DNA of 64,000 nt from Apus apus. Its lineage: Eukaryota; Chordata; Aves; Apodiformes; Apodidae. The notes beneath the pieces were generated by a model, which saw only the letters and a list, made by a program, of their open reading frames with translations, was not told where the DNA came from and made no database searches. This document shows positions 39,986 to 52,042 of this stretch, piece by piece (positions within the stretch are counted from its first letter, which is position 1; each line of letters begins with the position of its first letter). A program made the position numbers and the translations under genes. The stretch lies in assembly GCF_020740795.1 (NCBI RefSeq), contig NC_067312.1:59644405-59708404 (forward strand), in the 5' to 3' direction.

Positions 39986-41315
39986 TAATAAACATTAATC
40001 ATATGGATTATTAATTAAGCCTTCAGGATGACTTAACTAATTATTTTTCCTGCATTTCCCCACAACCTTCTGCTGTCAGGAAGTCCCTGAATTACAGGTG
40101 GTTTACTTGTCGCAGTATTCCACAGGATGCATGTTTCCACATTTGTTTGTATTCTGGGGATGCAGGCTGATGTGCCCTCAGGAAGCTTGAGGCTTGGGTG
40201 TAGTGGCTGTTCAGACTGCTTGTCTCCAAACTGGCTCTCTCTCATTATGAATTACGCCTTTCAAACTCAGAGGTATTTATTGTGAAACTGAGTAATGGGG
40301 AGAAGATGATGTCTGATTAGCCTGTGAGGGCAACTGCTAGTTCTGGCAAGTAATTTTTTTGTCTTTGAGAAGAAAAAATTATAGGGTATAGACTCCTTCT
40401 CAAGTGTTCAGGGGAAAGGTGCTGGAAGCATTTTCCTTTCAGAACCCAAAGACTTTCTCTGAAGGTCTGCATGGAGCAGACATGATTCTCTTCCTTCTTG
40501 CAAGACGAAACCTTCTAAACAAACTGAGAAAGGGCAGAAAGGTTAAAAGTTCCACAGAGTGTGTGCTCATTTCCAGCTGCCTCCATCAACTTGAAACAGA
40601 GCAGCTAGGGGTAGTGAGTACACAACAAATCTTCTGTGTCTCTTTAGCTAAAAGAGAAGTATCTCATGTTAGAATGAGGTGAGAATGCTGTCTGCAGTAT
40701 TGACAGTACAGGTACTGTGCCAATGCACTCTCCTCTCCTCCCTCAATAGTGGAGCACTATTTTGAATATATTTTGGGAAGAGGGAATATTTTAAAACACT
40801 GGAAGTGTATACAAAACTTCCTACTCTTAAACAGATGTTCCTGCTCCTAATTATTATGCTTGACAGCAGTGGGTGGAAGAAAGTGTCACTTGTTGCAAGG
40901 GAGAAACAGGTTCAAGCCAGAAACTCAAATTAGTGCTGCCTTCATGTAAGCCCCTTTGACATTTTCTTTCTAGTAGCACATTCCAATAAACACTAAAATT
41001 AGTCCTGAGTTTAACTCAGCATAGGCTGACAGCCAAATGGGAACTTGTTAATGTTCTAAGGGTTGCCTCATAAAGCTTCTTGATGCTGAGTTATATGGGG
41101 CAGAAAACACTGAACAAACTGGAAATTAAAATGCCACAAATCAAATCATTGCCTGTTTATAAAGAAAAACTGCCTAAGTCTTGCACAAAATACATTTCTC
41201 AACTTCTGCACAGAGGATTCATAATTTTACTAGGAGCAAGTAAAGCAGCCAAATACTGCAAAAACTGACTAAAGGTGAACATTTAATTTCACACACACAC
41301 AAAAAAGAATCCTTT
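39986..41315. other. Intergenic DNA, nothing recognised
   Basis: Unremarkable sequence with only short open frames. No repeat family or coding segment is recognised. Confidence 0.6.
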
Positions 41316-41430
41316 TCATTTCATAGAATCAAATAATGGTTTGGTTTGGAAGGGTCCATCTAAAGATCATCTAGTTCCAACCCCCCTGCCGTGTGCAGGG
41401 GCACCTCCTACTAGACCAGGTTGATCTTTA
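41316..41430 (-). mobile_element. CR1 LINE 3'-end fragment
   Basis: On the plus strand: 'tttcatagaatcaaataatg', 'ggtttggaagggtccatct', 'agatcatctagttccaaccc' and 'cctcctactagaccagg', the reverse of a well-preserved CR1 3'UTR of about 115 bp. Confidence 0.93.
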
Positions 41431-41479
41431 ATGAGCAGATTTCTTACTTTAATGATAATCATATAAAATTGAAAATCTC

Positions 41480-42260
41480 TCTTCCTCAATTTAAGGAAAT
41501 AATCTGTCCTTGCAATTTTTGGTGTTCAATGTTTACACCAAAATGCTCGGTGAGCTCAGGTAACATTGTCTCCACTCCGTAAGTGGAAATGCAAAGGTAG
41601 TTGTGCTGCAGTGTCAGCTTAGCAGCCAGATGTCTCATCTGCAGAAGTTTTGGCCCTGTGGCGCAGTATGAGTTGTTGTGGTGGTGTGGTCTGACTGAGA
41701 GGAATCCAAGGCCAAGGCACCTCCTCTTTGGGCAGACTGAATATACCTGAGGCTGGAGTGCTAGATGCATGACCCATCATCCATCCCACGAGGCAGGGTG
41801 ACAGGCACATTTTGCCATATTCACTGCTTTGCTGCCCAGTTTGACTCTTCTGAAACTCAGCAGTAGGCACAGGCTCCAAGTGTCCCTTTCTGGACTGGCT
41901 CTGTTGTGTGGCTGGCCAAGAGGACTGCACCAGTAGTGGACCAGATCCCCTTCCAGATTCTCTCTTAACAGGACTACAAATGTGCCACCAGAGCTGGAGC
42001 TAAAAGCAGGCCTGTAGTGATGACTGAGCTGCTTGGATGGAGGAGTGGATGCTCTCCCTGTTTTCTTTTGGCTTTCACAATCCAATCCATGGACCTTCTT
42101 CTGGTACGATTTCCACACTCTGCAAGTTTCTTAGGTTCCTGTGGGACCCAAGTCAAATTACACAGCTTCAAAAGTTTGCAAGATACCTGCATTATCAGTA
42201 CTCTCTGCGTGTGCATCTAAGAAACTTTTGCCTTTGGTGTAGCCATGGTTAGTGGCACCC
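41480..42260 (-). other. Cluster of overlapping minus-strand open frames, unidentified
   Basis: On the minus strand, frames of 94, 103, 113 and 80 codons overlap end to end between 42216 and 41486, in a stretch richer in GC than its neighbours. Translating from an ATG near 42245 gives MATPKAKVS then a stop; other frames give segments such as SVEIVPEEGPWIGL and LPELTEHFGVNIEHQKL. This could be an old retrocopy broken by frameshifts, but I cannot name a parent and see no poly-A tail. It may equally be non-coding. Confidence 0.25.
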
Positions 42261-44255
42261 ACATCTTTTCCACCAAACGTGAAGGTGTGAGCCCTAGCTG
42301 TCCATCAGACCACCTATAAACCAGTGCTCCACTTGAACTGCCTCCCCAAAACTCTCATCCACTAAAAGTTACAAAAAAGAATAAGATCTGATGAAAACTC
42401 TGAACAAGGGGCTAGAGTTTTTTTTAATACAAAAACCTAGAAACTCTAGGGAGGGGAGAAGAGAACAATTTTATTAAAGTAAAGGAAACATCAGGTGTAA
42501 TAGTCAACCTGGGGACAATGTATTATCATGTTATAATGTATTTGCACTGGTCCTGTGCTGAAATTCTGTGTGCTAAACAAGCTCTTTGCTTGGTCACTGA
42601 AACTCCCAAACCTTTGGCACGTTTATGTGTAATAAAAAGACTAAATAAGACTAAAAGCCATTGGCAGCACATTTTCTGGTGATGGACGGTCTCTGTTTAC
42701 TGCTTGTCCTAACTTGAAACATCCAACATGCAGCCTCCCCAGTGCTGTGCAGCTAAGCCTCTGCCTTTCCCATCCACCACGGGATGGGTCTGCAGCCTGA
42801 ACCCATAGCAGCACATCCTCAGCACTCATAGATCTCTCAGCCTCATGGGACTGCATGCAGTTGCCACCCCAACTGGGAAGAGAAGGGAAGGAAGGGCAAT
42901 TGCATAGCTCACCTAGTGAATCCAGGCTTGGTGCTAATAGTGCCATCTCCAGCGAACAGAGATACAATCTGCAGGATCAAACTATGAAGAAGCACATGCT
43001 TCCACTTTGAAAACTCATAACCATTCTCATCTCCATTAGTGATTCTAGCCCTCTCAAATGGAGCAACTTTCCAATATATCTGAACTATTTGGAATTTCAT
43101 TGCTAAATGTGATGAGGAAAGCCAGTGGGAGCAACAAGGAGAGGCAGCTGAAATTCCCCAAGCATGTGCTCCTAAGAACAGGTACGATTGCCACAGCATG
43201 TATCAGTGAGTGGATGTTATTTGCCCTTACAGTTAGAGATGGTCAGCAACTCATAACAGCTGAATTGCTAAATACACCTCCAAAGTATTAAACTTCTTAT
43301 TTTCACTCCTGGTTTGGATCAAGTGTATTGTGTTGCATATATGCTTTTCTATTTCAGTTCTTAGAAATCTAAACAGTATCTTAAAACTTAAAAAACTATA
43401 GTTCAGGCAAACTTAGTGACTTTGGAATATTGTTCATCCTTTTGTTGGACAGGAGAGAAATGTTATTAAAAGGTCATCTAACTTGCTAATGTCAGACTCT
43501 TGGCACTAAAATTAACAAACATGCTGAAGGAATCGAATCCTCCTCTCCTTTTAGACTGTCATTTGCTTAATAGATAGTACTGCTAAGAGGGGGCTAGGGG
43601 AAAGGGGAAGCTAGGGAACCCATCTGTTATCCCTAAGCACCTTGAATATTCACCCCAGCAGCAGTCCTACTACCTTTTTATGTCAGGAAGTGCAAAAACA
43701 CAGTGTAATAATATTTTATGGTTGCAAACACTTTAAATACTATGTAGCATTTACTACAAAACTGCAAGTTTTCTCTTTTCTCATATTCAAATCTATTTGC
43801 TTCCTTCTTGTGTCTGTTACTGCTTCCTCATCCCTTATGTTAGCTTTAGATATACATTAATCAGAAAAGTAAAATTAGCCCGACTGGTAACTGTCAGAAA
43901 AAAACGCCATGTATTTTAGAAGTTGTTTAAAGCCTGCTGCCTTTGTCTTTACCTGAAAAAGATCTGTTTTTTCCAAAGGCTTGTCCCTTTTTCTATATAT
44001 ATCAGCTAACCTAATAAATTCTTTCACAACGCTGTCACACTTCTGTCCCTAGATGATAAAATAACCTGTCTAGTTCCTTCTTTTTTTACAAGCTTCCTTA
44101 TCCTTTCTTCTCCTGCCTATTATTTTGGGCAGCACAATTTTTAAGCTGCTCTGAAAACTATCAATTTCTTTTAACCCAAGCCCATCCCTGAATATTTTTC
44201 TCCTGGGAAACATACATGACATTGAGCAGGAAGCCCTTCATCATACATACCTACA
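42261..44255. other. Intergenic DNA, nothing recognised
   Basis: No gene or repeat family recognised. Open frames at 42641-42967 (minus) and 42909-43291 (both strands) lack splice context or known motifs. Confidence 0.55.
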
Positions 44256-44261
44256 TCTCTT

Positions 44262-46380
44262 CAGGATGCTGGTTTGGAGAGTCCCTTGGGAAGCAGCCCT
44301 CAATAACAAAGGAGCCCAGGAAAGCTGGGCTTACTTTAAGAATGAGATTATGAAGGCACAGGGGAAGGCTGTCCTTGTGTGCTGAAAAAGGAGCTGGCTG
44401 GGAAGAAGACTGACCTGGATGAGCAGGGAACTACTACAAGAACTAGAAATAAAAAAAGATTGTATCAACTTTGGAAAAAGGGGCAGGTGAATCAGGAAGC
44501 TTTTAAGGATATTGTAAAGGCATGTAGAAAGAGAATTAGAGATGCAAAAGCTCAGTTAGAACTTAATCTGGCCATTTCTGTAAAGGATAATAAAAAATGC
44601 TTTTATAAATACGTTAGTAACAAAATCAGGGTCAGGGAAAATCTTCATTCCTTATTGAATGAGGGGGAGAACTTAATAATGGAGGAAAAGGAAAAGGCTG
44701 AGGTGCTTAACACCTTCTTTGCCTCAGTCTTTAACAAAAAGAATCATTACCCTCAGGACAACAGGGCTCCTGAGCTGGGAGACAGGGATGGGGAGCAGAA
44801 TCCCCCTCCTGTAATCCAGGAGGAAGTAGTTGGGGATCTGCTGTGCCACTTAGATCCCAACAAGTCCATGGGTCCAGATGGGATTCATCCTAGGGTGCTG
44901 AGGGAGCTGGTGAAAGAACTAGCTAAGCTGCTCTCCATCATTTATCACCAGTCCTGGCTGACTGGGGAGGTCCCAGATGACTGGAGGTTGGCCAGTGTGA
45001 AGCCCATTCACAAGAAGGGCTGGAAGGAGGATCCAGGGAACTACAGGCCTGTCAGCCTGACCTCAGGGCCTGGCAAGATTATGGAACAGATCACCCTGAG
45101 TGCCATCAAGCAGCATGTAGAAGACAACCAGGGAATCAGGTCCAGCCAACATGGAAAGGAAGGTCCTCCCTGACCAATCTCATCTTCTTCTATGACTGGT
45201 TGACCCACCTATTGGATGAGGGGAAGGCTGTGGATATGGTCCACCTCAGCCTCAGCAAGGCCTTTGACACAGTCTCCCACAGCATCCTCCTGGAGCAGCC
45301 AGCAATCCACAGCTTGGACAGGTGCACCCTTTGCTGGGTTAAAACCTGGTTGGATGCCCAGGCCCAGAGAGTGATGGTGAATGGAGCTGCATCCAGCTGG
45401 TGTCCGGTGACCAGCGGTGTCCCCCAGGGATCAGTACTGGGCCCAGCCCTGTTCAACATCTTTATTGATGACCTGGATGTGGGGATTGAGTCCCCCTTCA
45501 GTAAGTTTGCAGGAGGAGAGTGTCGATCTGCCAGAGGGTAGGAAGAAGCTGCAGGAGGACCTGGACAGGCTGGGTCGATGGGCCAAGGCCAATGGCATGA
45601 AATTCAACAAGGCCAAGTGCAGGATCCTGCACTTTGGCCACAATGACCCCAGGCAGCGCTACAGACTGGGGGAAGAGTGGCTGGGGAGCAGCCCAGCACA
45701 GAGGGACCTGGGAGCACTGGTTGACAACCGGTTGAACAGGAGCCAGCACAGTGCCCAGGTGGCCTGGGAGGCCAATGGCATCATGGCTTGTATCAGGAAT
45801 AGTGTGGCCAGCAGGAGTAGGGATGTGATTCTGCCCCTGTACTCAGCACTGGTGAGGCTGCACCTCGAGTACTGTGTCCAGTTCTGGGGCCCTCACTTCA
45901 AGAAGGATACTGAGGTGCTGGAGCAGGTCCAGAGGAGAGCAACAAGGCTGGAAAAGGGACCAGAGGGAAAGTCTTATAAGGATAGGGTGAGGGAGCTGGG
46001 GTTGTTTAGCCTGGAGAAGAGGAGACTCAGGGAGGACCTTATCACTCTCTTCAACTACCTGAAGGGAGGTTGTAGTCAGGTGGGGGCTGGGCTCTTCTCC
46101 CAGGCAACTAGTGACAAGACAAGAGGCCATAGCCTCAAACTGCTCCAGGGGAGGTTTAGGTTGGATATTAGGAAGCACTTCCTCACAGAGAGGGTGATTA
46201 AGACATTTGAATGGACTTCTCATGGAAGTGGTGGAGGCACCATCCCTGGAGGTGTTCAAGGAAAGGCTGGATGTGGCACTTGGTGCCATGGTCTGGCCGA
46301 TGTGGTGGTGTTGGTCATAGGCTGGACTGGATGATCTTAAAGGTCTTTTCCAGCCTTGGTGAATCTGTGATTCTGTGAAA
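44262..46380 (+). mobile_element. CR1 LINE, 5'-truncated, 2.1 kb with broken ORF2
   Basis: The longest mobile element in the window. It begins inside ORF2, between the endonuclease and reverse transcriptase regions (GRVPWEAALNNKGAQ-like residues near 44280). It runs through the reverse transcriptase and C-terminal region to a CR1 3' tail ('ggatgatcttaaaggtcttt', 'gaatctgtgattctgtgaaa'). Visible reverse transcriptase blocks include [34 protein letters not shown] and [16 protein letters not shown]. Frameshifts near 45165 and 45540 split the ORF. No intact 5' end, ORF1 or endonuclease is present, so this is a dead copy. Confidence 0.95.
44379..46334 (+). pseudogene. Broken CR1 reverse transcriptase ORF2
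   Basis: Three successive open segments cover the ORF: 44379-45173 (linker and fingers/palm start), 45200-45541 (palm, with KAFDTV and [10 protein letters not shown]) and roughly 45530-46334 (thumb and C-terminal region, with [16 protein letters not shown] and [12 protein letters not shown]). The family's FADD catalytic box should follow SKFA at 45502-45512. Here a small deletion of roughly 15 nt leaves SKFAGG, so both catalytic aspartates are gone and the frame is shifted. No active enzyme could be made. Confidence 0.9.
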
Positions 46381-46477
46381 GCATGAATTTAAAATATTTA
46401 CTTCATGCATGATGCAAAGCCCTATTGCATTACTACTACCCCACCACCTTGTCTTCCCTTGTCCTACTACCTGTCTT

Positions 46478-46690
46478 ACTCTTGGTTGGGATAGAGTTAA
46501 TTTCCTTCACAGTAGGTCATAAGGTGCTATGTTTACATTTGTGACCAAAACAGCACATGTAGCACTCGCATGTTTCAGCTGTTGCTGAGCAGGGCTTACA
46601 CACCATCAAAACTTTTTCTGATGCCACCTGCCACTGACCAGCCTGGAGTTGCAGAAGAAGCTGAGAGAGGACGCAACTGGGACAGCTGTA
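46478..46690 (+). mobile_element. ERVL-type LTR fragment, 5' part
   Basis: The sequence 'ggttgggatagagttaattt' followed by 'cttcacagtaggtcataagg', 'ttgctgagcagggcttacac' and 'gaggacgcaactgggacagc' resembles the 5' half of a common avian ERVL LTR. About 210 bp remain. It stops abruptly near 46690, and no TATA, polyadenylation or internal region follows. It lies 100 bp beyond the long CR1. Confidence 0.7.
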
Positions 46691-47460
46691 ATTTCTGTTG
46701 CTTTGCTAACTGACACCACTTGGATATTAGCATTTTAATAAACTGCAGTCTAACTTAAACTGAAAAGATACTATATTGGCATTAAAGTACTCAAGCGGGC
46801 ATAACAGATTCCTAATTGAAATTTCCAGGGTCAAAAGGGCTCATTTAATGGGGTGAGACTTTTAAACTTTTGGAATCTGTTGTGCTGATGCCAGGAGGAA
46901 GAGGATGAGCACTATTTCTTACCTTCCTACAGATTTCTTGGGTGACTCTAAATTGTAAAACACTCTGGTTGTTCCTACATGCTCTTGTTGGTTTTGTTGG
47001 TTTTGTGGGGTTTTTTCCTGAAGATCATCCCAGCTCTAGCACCTCTTGCTGGAGAGCTGCAACTCAGACCATCTGTAACACATTATGCAGTTTCCTCAGA
47101 CAACCAGTCTTATACTGCAAACTCACCTGTTGATAGGCTCTGGCAAGACACTTTCCTATTCACTGTCTTCCTCCTTTGCCTGCACCATAACTCCAGCATG
47201 CAGGTCTATATAAGAGCTTGTCCATTACCAATATTTATCTGTCTTTGTTTTCAAGTGAGCAGGAGAAACCTGAGCCAGGATGCAGATGCCTATACTAATG
47301 TATTTCTATATAGCAACATATTCTATAATCTGCCCATGCAATGGCATATTGCATGAGTGCACAACACCTTGGAATGGGCATTTGGTGTAAGAGATGTAAG
47401 ATGTAAGAGAAATTTGTTAACTTGTGAAATTTCTAAGCTAATGTCAGGAGTGGGCTTAGG
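46691..47460. other. Intergenic DNA, nothing recognised
   Basis: No gene or repeat recognised between the LTR fragment and the microsatellite. Confidence 0.6.
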
Positions 47461-47463
47461 AAG

Positions 47464-47537
<74 letters not shown>

Positions 47538-47623
47538 GATTAGATATAGATATAGATATAGATATAGATATAGATATAGATATAGATATAGATATAGATA
47601 GACAGACAGATAGGCAGGCAGGT
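47464..47623 (+). repeat. Compound GATA / GATATA / GACA microsatellite
   Basis: About 18 tandem GATA units (47464-47536) pass into about 9-10 GATATA units (47543-47600) and then GACA/GGCA units (47601-47623). The three motifs differ by single substitutions or a 2-bp insertion, suggesting one array that diversified by slippage. The minus-strand Tyr/Leu/Ser repeat frame across it is an artefact. Confidence 0.97.
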
Positions 47624-49007
47624 AAAAGTGCAATAAATAATTTTCCTACTACTTCTCTAAATTATTTTTCTAACTATGAAAATGTACTTTGTTCAAGCTG
47701 AATAAAACAGCCTGACTTACATTGCAGTTTTGCTAAGATGACTGTGCATCATACACATGGTCTACCATTATGTGGCAGTTGAGGAATAATCCCAACTGTC
47801 ATGATTAAACTTAATTTCCCATCGTCTCTTTGCAGTTTTAAACAACAATTCCCCCACAAAACAGATATCCACAACATCCAATTTAGGTAACCTCTATTCT
47901 CTTTCCTGTGTTTTCTTAATGAACAGAATCTTACACAAGTTAAGCAATCAGGAAGTTACAGTTGTAGCTGTCTAAAGTGCACATCTAATCTGAAAAATCA
48001 TATGCCCATAATGAAGAAGTAACAGCCAAATGTTGATCTGCAAGTGGCTGTGAAGACCATTATGTGTGAATCCCTGTTTTGAAGTCTGAATTTGTTTAAA
48101 TATGTTGTCTTTTCTGTCCCTTTTTATTATGGGGAGAACCTGGACAAGTAGATTTTAAAGTGTTTTTGAGGTTGAGCTGGTCTGAGTAGGTGTGACTGGG
48201 GTGTTTTCAGATCTACTAATGTAGTAGTACAGTTCTTAAGCTGACCATACACAGCACTCATCACTTGGCACAACCAACAAAGAGGCTGTCTTACTTCCCT
48301 ATGTAGCCCTTATACAGTGACAGTATAAATGTCCCTGTGTAAAGGATACCAAAGATTGTGACCTAAACGTCCTGGCTGGGATGAATGCTCCTTAGTGATA
48401 CAGCTGTGCTTGGGGAAAGGAAAGGGACAAGCACACGGTTTTGAAGAGGCTGACATACTTCGGACACACAAGAGTATCCTATTAATTCACACTCTATTGT
48501 GACTCACTGATTTAATTAGAAACACATTGTGTTTATTTGTATCTCTAAAACTAATGAGCTTTACGCCTCCTTTAGGAATATTGAGATCCATCTTGTATTT
48601 CAGTGGATCATGAACAGAGGCTAGCATTTTCATGCTCAACATCATTGTTTGTTTAGAAATGTCATAATTCCCTACCACATAGTAATTCCCAGATGCAACC
48701 ACTCATAAATCAATATAGAGCAGCTTGTTTATCTTGGGAGAGAGGCATCAATTCAGCAGGTTGGGAATTTTGCAACATAAGGGTTTTGGAAAACGGTGAT
48801 TAGTTGCAACCACAGCTGTTAATGAGTGAATCAGAGCTGACAGGAATTTTTGCTGAGGGTGTTTACTGCACGCAATTTCTGCTTAAAAATAGATGAACTC
48901 CCAAAGCAGCACCTGTGCATGGGTTGGTTATGGCCTGCAGTCAAATAGTAATTCCAATAACAAAATGTTGTTCTACCCTGCATTTCTCATTCTCTGTTTC
49001 TTTGCAG
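47624..49007. other. Intergenic DNA, nothing recognised
   Basis: AT-rich sequence with no recognised gene or mobile element up to the exon-like signal at 49008. Confidence 0.55.
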
Positions 49008-49175
49008 GAAACCTTGAAGGATCAAGATTTTATCCCTGAATGGAAGAGGAACAATTTTCAAAGCTTGAAAAGTTTCCAGACATTCCTCCTAAACATTTCT
49101 GAAATGTAATTGTCTTAAGATACCATATTTTAAAATTTTACTAGTAAAGCTTCCTGCCCACTCATATTCAATAAA
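49008..49175 (+). other. Terminal-exon-like segment (unidentified transcript)
   Basis: A strong pyrimidine tract ending TTTCTTTGCAG (AG at 49006-49007) is followed by an open frame in phase 0 encoding ETLKDQDFIPEWKRNNF... to TAA at 49107-49109, 33 residues. A canonical AATAAA lies at 49170-49175. Acceptor, short frame and poly-A signal are spaced as in a last exon of a coding or non-coding RNA. I do not recognise the peptide, and such combinations can arise by chance in AT-rich DNA. Confidence 0.3.
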
Positions 49176-51165
49176 CAAGATGAGCAATGTTTGTTTTTAT
49201 CATACATTTTCTTAGTGAAACACGAGTATGGGAGTTAAGGGGGAATTAAGGTAAAATCAGGAAGATGTGGATCATGAGGAGGTTGGTGGGGTTTAGCAAG
49301 GCAGGGTGTTTCAAATGGAGCCATCGTGAATGACCAGTCCAAATTAGACTCATGTAAGAAAGTAATGTATGATAAACAGATTTTCATTATTAGATCCTAG
49401 TGAATCATGGGCATTCTGTGCAGGTTCTTTTCCTCCTTTGTGTGTTAGTATTTAGAACATAAAGGTGCATTTTTCCAATTTTTTATTTTTCAGAATTGTT
49501 TGCCCTTTTTGTGTTTGAGACCGATCATGTCGGATGTCAATATTTTCCTATTTTATAAATATGTGATTGTGAAATAAGATACACTACAGAGCCTGCCTTA
49601 GTGTAATATGACTACTCCATCATAAAAACCAGTTTGTTCTCCCAAGATCCAAACAAACAAAATATGTTCTGTATTTACTTCATGGCTTCAACCACAAGAA
49701 ATTTGACCTTCACTTAATTTGCATGTTTTTTCTCCTGAAAACACACAACAGCTGACATACTAATCTTTTATTATTGATTCAGTATGTAACACCTCAAACT
49801 AATAGAAGTAGAGCATTTTTATTTTCTCTATAGTGCAACAGCAAAAATCTAATATTTTCAAATGACAGAGAAGATTCTTAATTTCAGGTGGCAGTTAATG
49901 TTATACAGGAAAAAAGGTGCCTGTGTTTATAGTTACCATTGATTGTTTATATAAAACATTACATCTTTATATCATTCTCCATATCCCTCCAACTTAATTT
50001 GGGTTACGAAGGTTGAGGGAGTGGTTACAAACGTGACTATTGATTTTGCTTGTTTATGCCATTTATAGATTTTTCTTTCTTCGTCTTTGGTACCAGGAGA
50101 TTGTGGGATCAGGAAATCCAGAGCACTGACCATGGAGAATGTGGGTTTCAAAAAAATCAAGCTAGTTTTAACAAAATACAGAGATGAATTTGGCAGCAGT
50201 GCCAACCATTCAGGATTCCATGCAGAGTCAATGGGAGCCATCAGCCAGTGTAGCTGCACATTGGGAAGGAAACCAATAAACCTGCAATTTATTTTTCTGA
50301 GACTAAGCAGTTCTGATCAAACAAGCTTCCTTGACATCTCTGCATGTCAGTGCATTGGCCTGGGACAGGAACAATGGAAACTGAAAGCAATATTGTGCTG
50401 TGAAGCTAGAGAAGCTTTATTTAATTAAGTATTTACTTAACTGGACTAAGGGGTAATTAAGTTTCATAAAGGATCTTGAAAGTAAGATGGAAGGCTGAAT
50501 CCTGTGACCAAATTTGCCAATATTGCTCCATGCATTTCTGTACTCTTTCTTCTTCGTTTGGGACCTCTGTAATTCCCGAAGCCTCTTAGATGTTGCAGTT
50601 TGCACAAACTGCTCTAAAGAGTGCAGATTACCAAGACTGGCAAAGAATGGTCTAAACAAATCTGTCTCTCCAGGGTAACCTCAATGACAAGCTCAGCATC
50701 ATTTTGAAACCACAGGCTATGTCAAACCACAAATCATAACATTCCTAGGTGGTTCAAAATATGGCTGTGTGTGCAAAGACAAGAAGGCTCACAGGCCATG
50801 TTTAGAAGGCATTTGAACACGTAACTACTATCGCCATAAGCCTAGGTTAATAACGTGACTTTCAGCCTCTGCTTTTGGTGCTCTTTTTAATAGGTAGCAG
50901 TTTCTGTTTTCAAACAGTAAAGTCCACAGAGAAGCAGTCTACATTAAAGCTCTCTCCCACACAGCAAAAAATCCCTGCCTGTAATTTGCTCGGCTCTGGA
51001 TGAATGTACCAAGAGGTTCTGCCTAAACAGAAGGAACTGGAGGTCTTCATCTACCGACTAAAGTGAATTGGATTCCTGAGTTTAGAAAAAGCAGAATGTT
51101 GAACAAGATTTAAAACAAGAAAAAAGGATTGAAGTACATTCCTGCTTTCTAGATTTTATAGCCCA
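49176..51165. other. Intergenic DNA, nothing recognised
   Basis: AT-rich. Open frames of 95-113 codons overlap on opposite strands around 49972-50428, with no known family. Confidence 0.5.
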
Positions 51166-52042
51166 GCTTCTCAGCAAGCTAGGTGGGTGTGTTGATCTGC
51201 TGGAGGGTAGGGAACCTCTACAGTGGGACCTAGACAGGTTAGATGAGTGGGCCAAGGTTAATTGTATGGGGTTCAATAAGGACAAGTGCTGGGTCCTGCA
51301 CTTGGGTCATAATAGCCCATGGTTAGCTACAGACTTGGTGATATGTGGTTGGAAAGCAGCAGGTTGGAAAAGGACCTGGGAGTATTGACTGACAGTGGAC
51401 TAGATATGAGCCAGCAGTGCGTGCAGATGGCTAAGAAGGCCAATGGCATCCTGGCTTATATTAGGAATGCTGTGGCCAGCAGGAATAGGGAGGTGATCGT
51501 CCCCTGTACTTGGCACTGGTGAGGCCACACCTTGAATATTGTGTTCAGTTCTGGGGTCCTCACTATAGGAAGGACACAGAAGTGCTGGAGTGTGTCCAGA
51601 AAAGGGGAACCAGGCTTGTGAAGGGCCCAGAGCACAAGTTGTATGAGGAGCAGCTGAGGGAGCTGGGTCTGGAGAAGAGGAGGCTGAGGGGAGACCTCAT
51701 TGCTCTTTACAACTACCTGAAAGGAGGCTGGAGTGATGAGGGGGACAGCCTCTTCTCTCTGGTGTTGTGTGACAGGACCAGAGGGAATGGATGCAAGCTG
51801 CACCAGGGAGGTTTAGGTTAGATACTAGGAAGCACTTTTTCACCGAAAGGGTTGTCAGGCATTGGAATAGATTGCCCAGGGAAGTGGTGGAGTCACCATC
51901 TCTGGATGCACTTAAGAGGCATGTGTACCTGGTGTTTAGGGACATGGTCTAGTGGCAAGCTCGTGGTGTTAGGTCTAGGGCTGGACTGGATGATCTTGGA
52001 GGTCTCTTCCAGCCAGGGACATTCTGTGATTCTATGATTCTC
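51166..52042 (+). mobile_element. CR1 LINE fragment (ORF2 C-terminal part and 3'UTR)
   Basis: About 880 bp of sense CR1, beginning near the codons just after the reverse transcriptase catalytic box ('gcaagctaggtgggtgtgtt'). Translation shows the conserved C-terminal blocks, such as [38 protein letters not shown] and [20 protein letters not shown]. The 3' tail reads 'ggatgatcttggaggtctct' and ends with a doubled 'attctgtgattctatgattc'. Frameshifts break it near 51510 and 51670. The ORF2 C-terminal frame is not functional. Confidence 0.95.

Noticed and set aside
39385-39988. Plus-strand frames of 101 and 142 codons
   Set aside because: They lie inside an LTR oriented the other way and match its non-coding sequence.
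45190-46289. Minus-strand frames across the 2.1-kb CR1
   Set aside because: They are antisense shadows of the reverse transcriptase ORF.
47433-47633. Minus-strand Tyr/Leu/Ser repeat protein
   Set aside because: It is the translation of the GATA/GATATA microsatellite, with no independent evidence of a gene.
49972-50428. Overlapping sense and antisense frames of 95 and 113 codons
   Set aside because: Both strands are open over the same bases, neither peptide is recognised, and no exon boundaries are evident.
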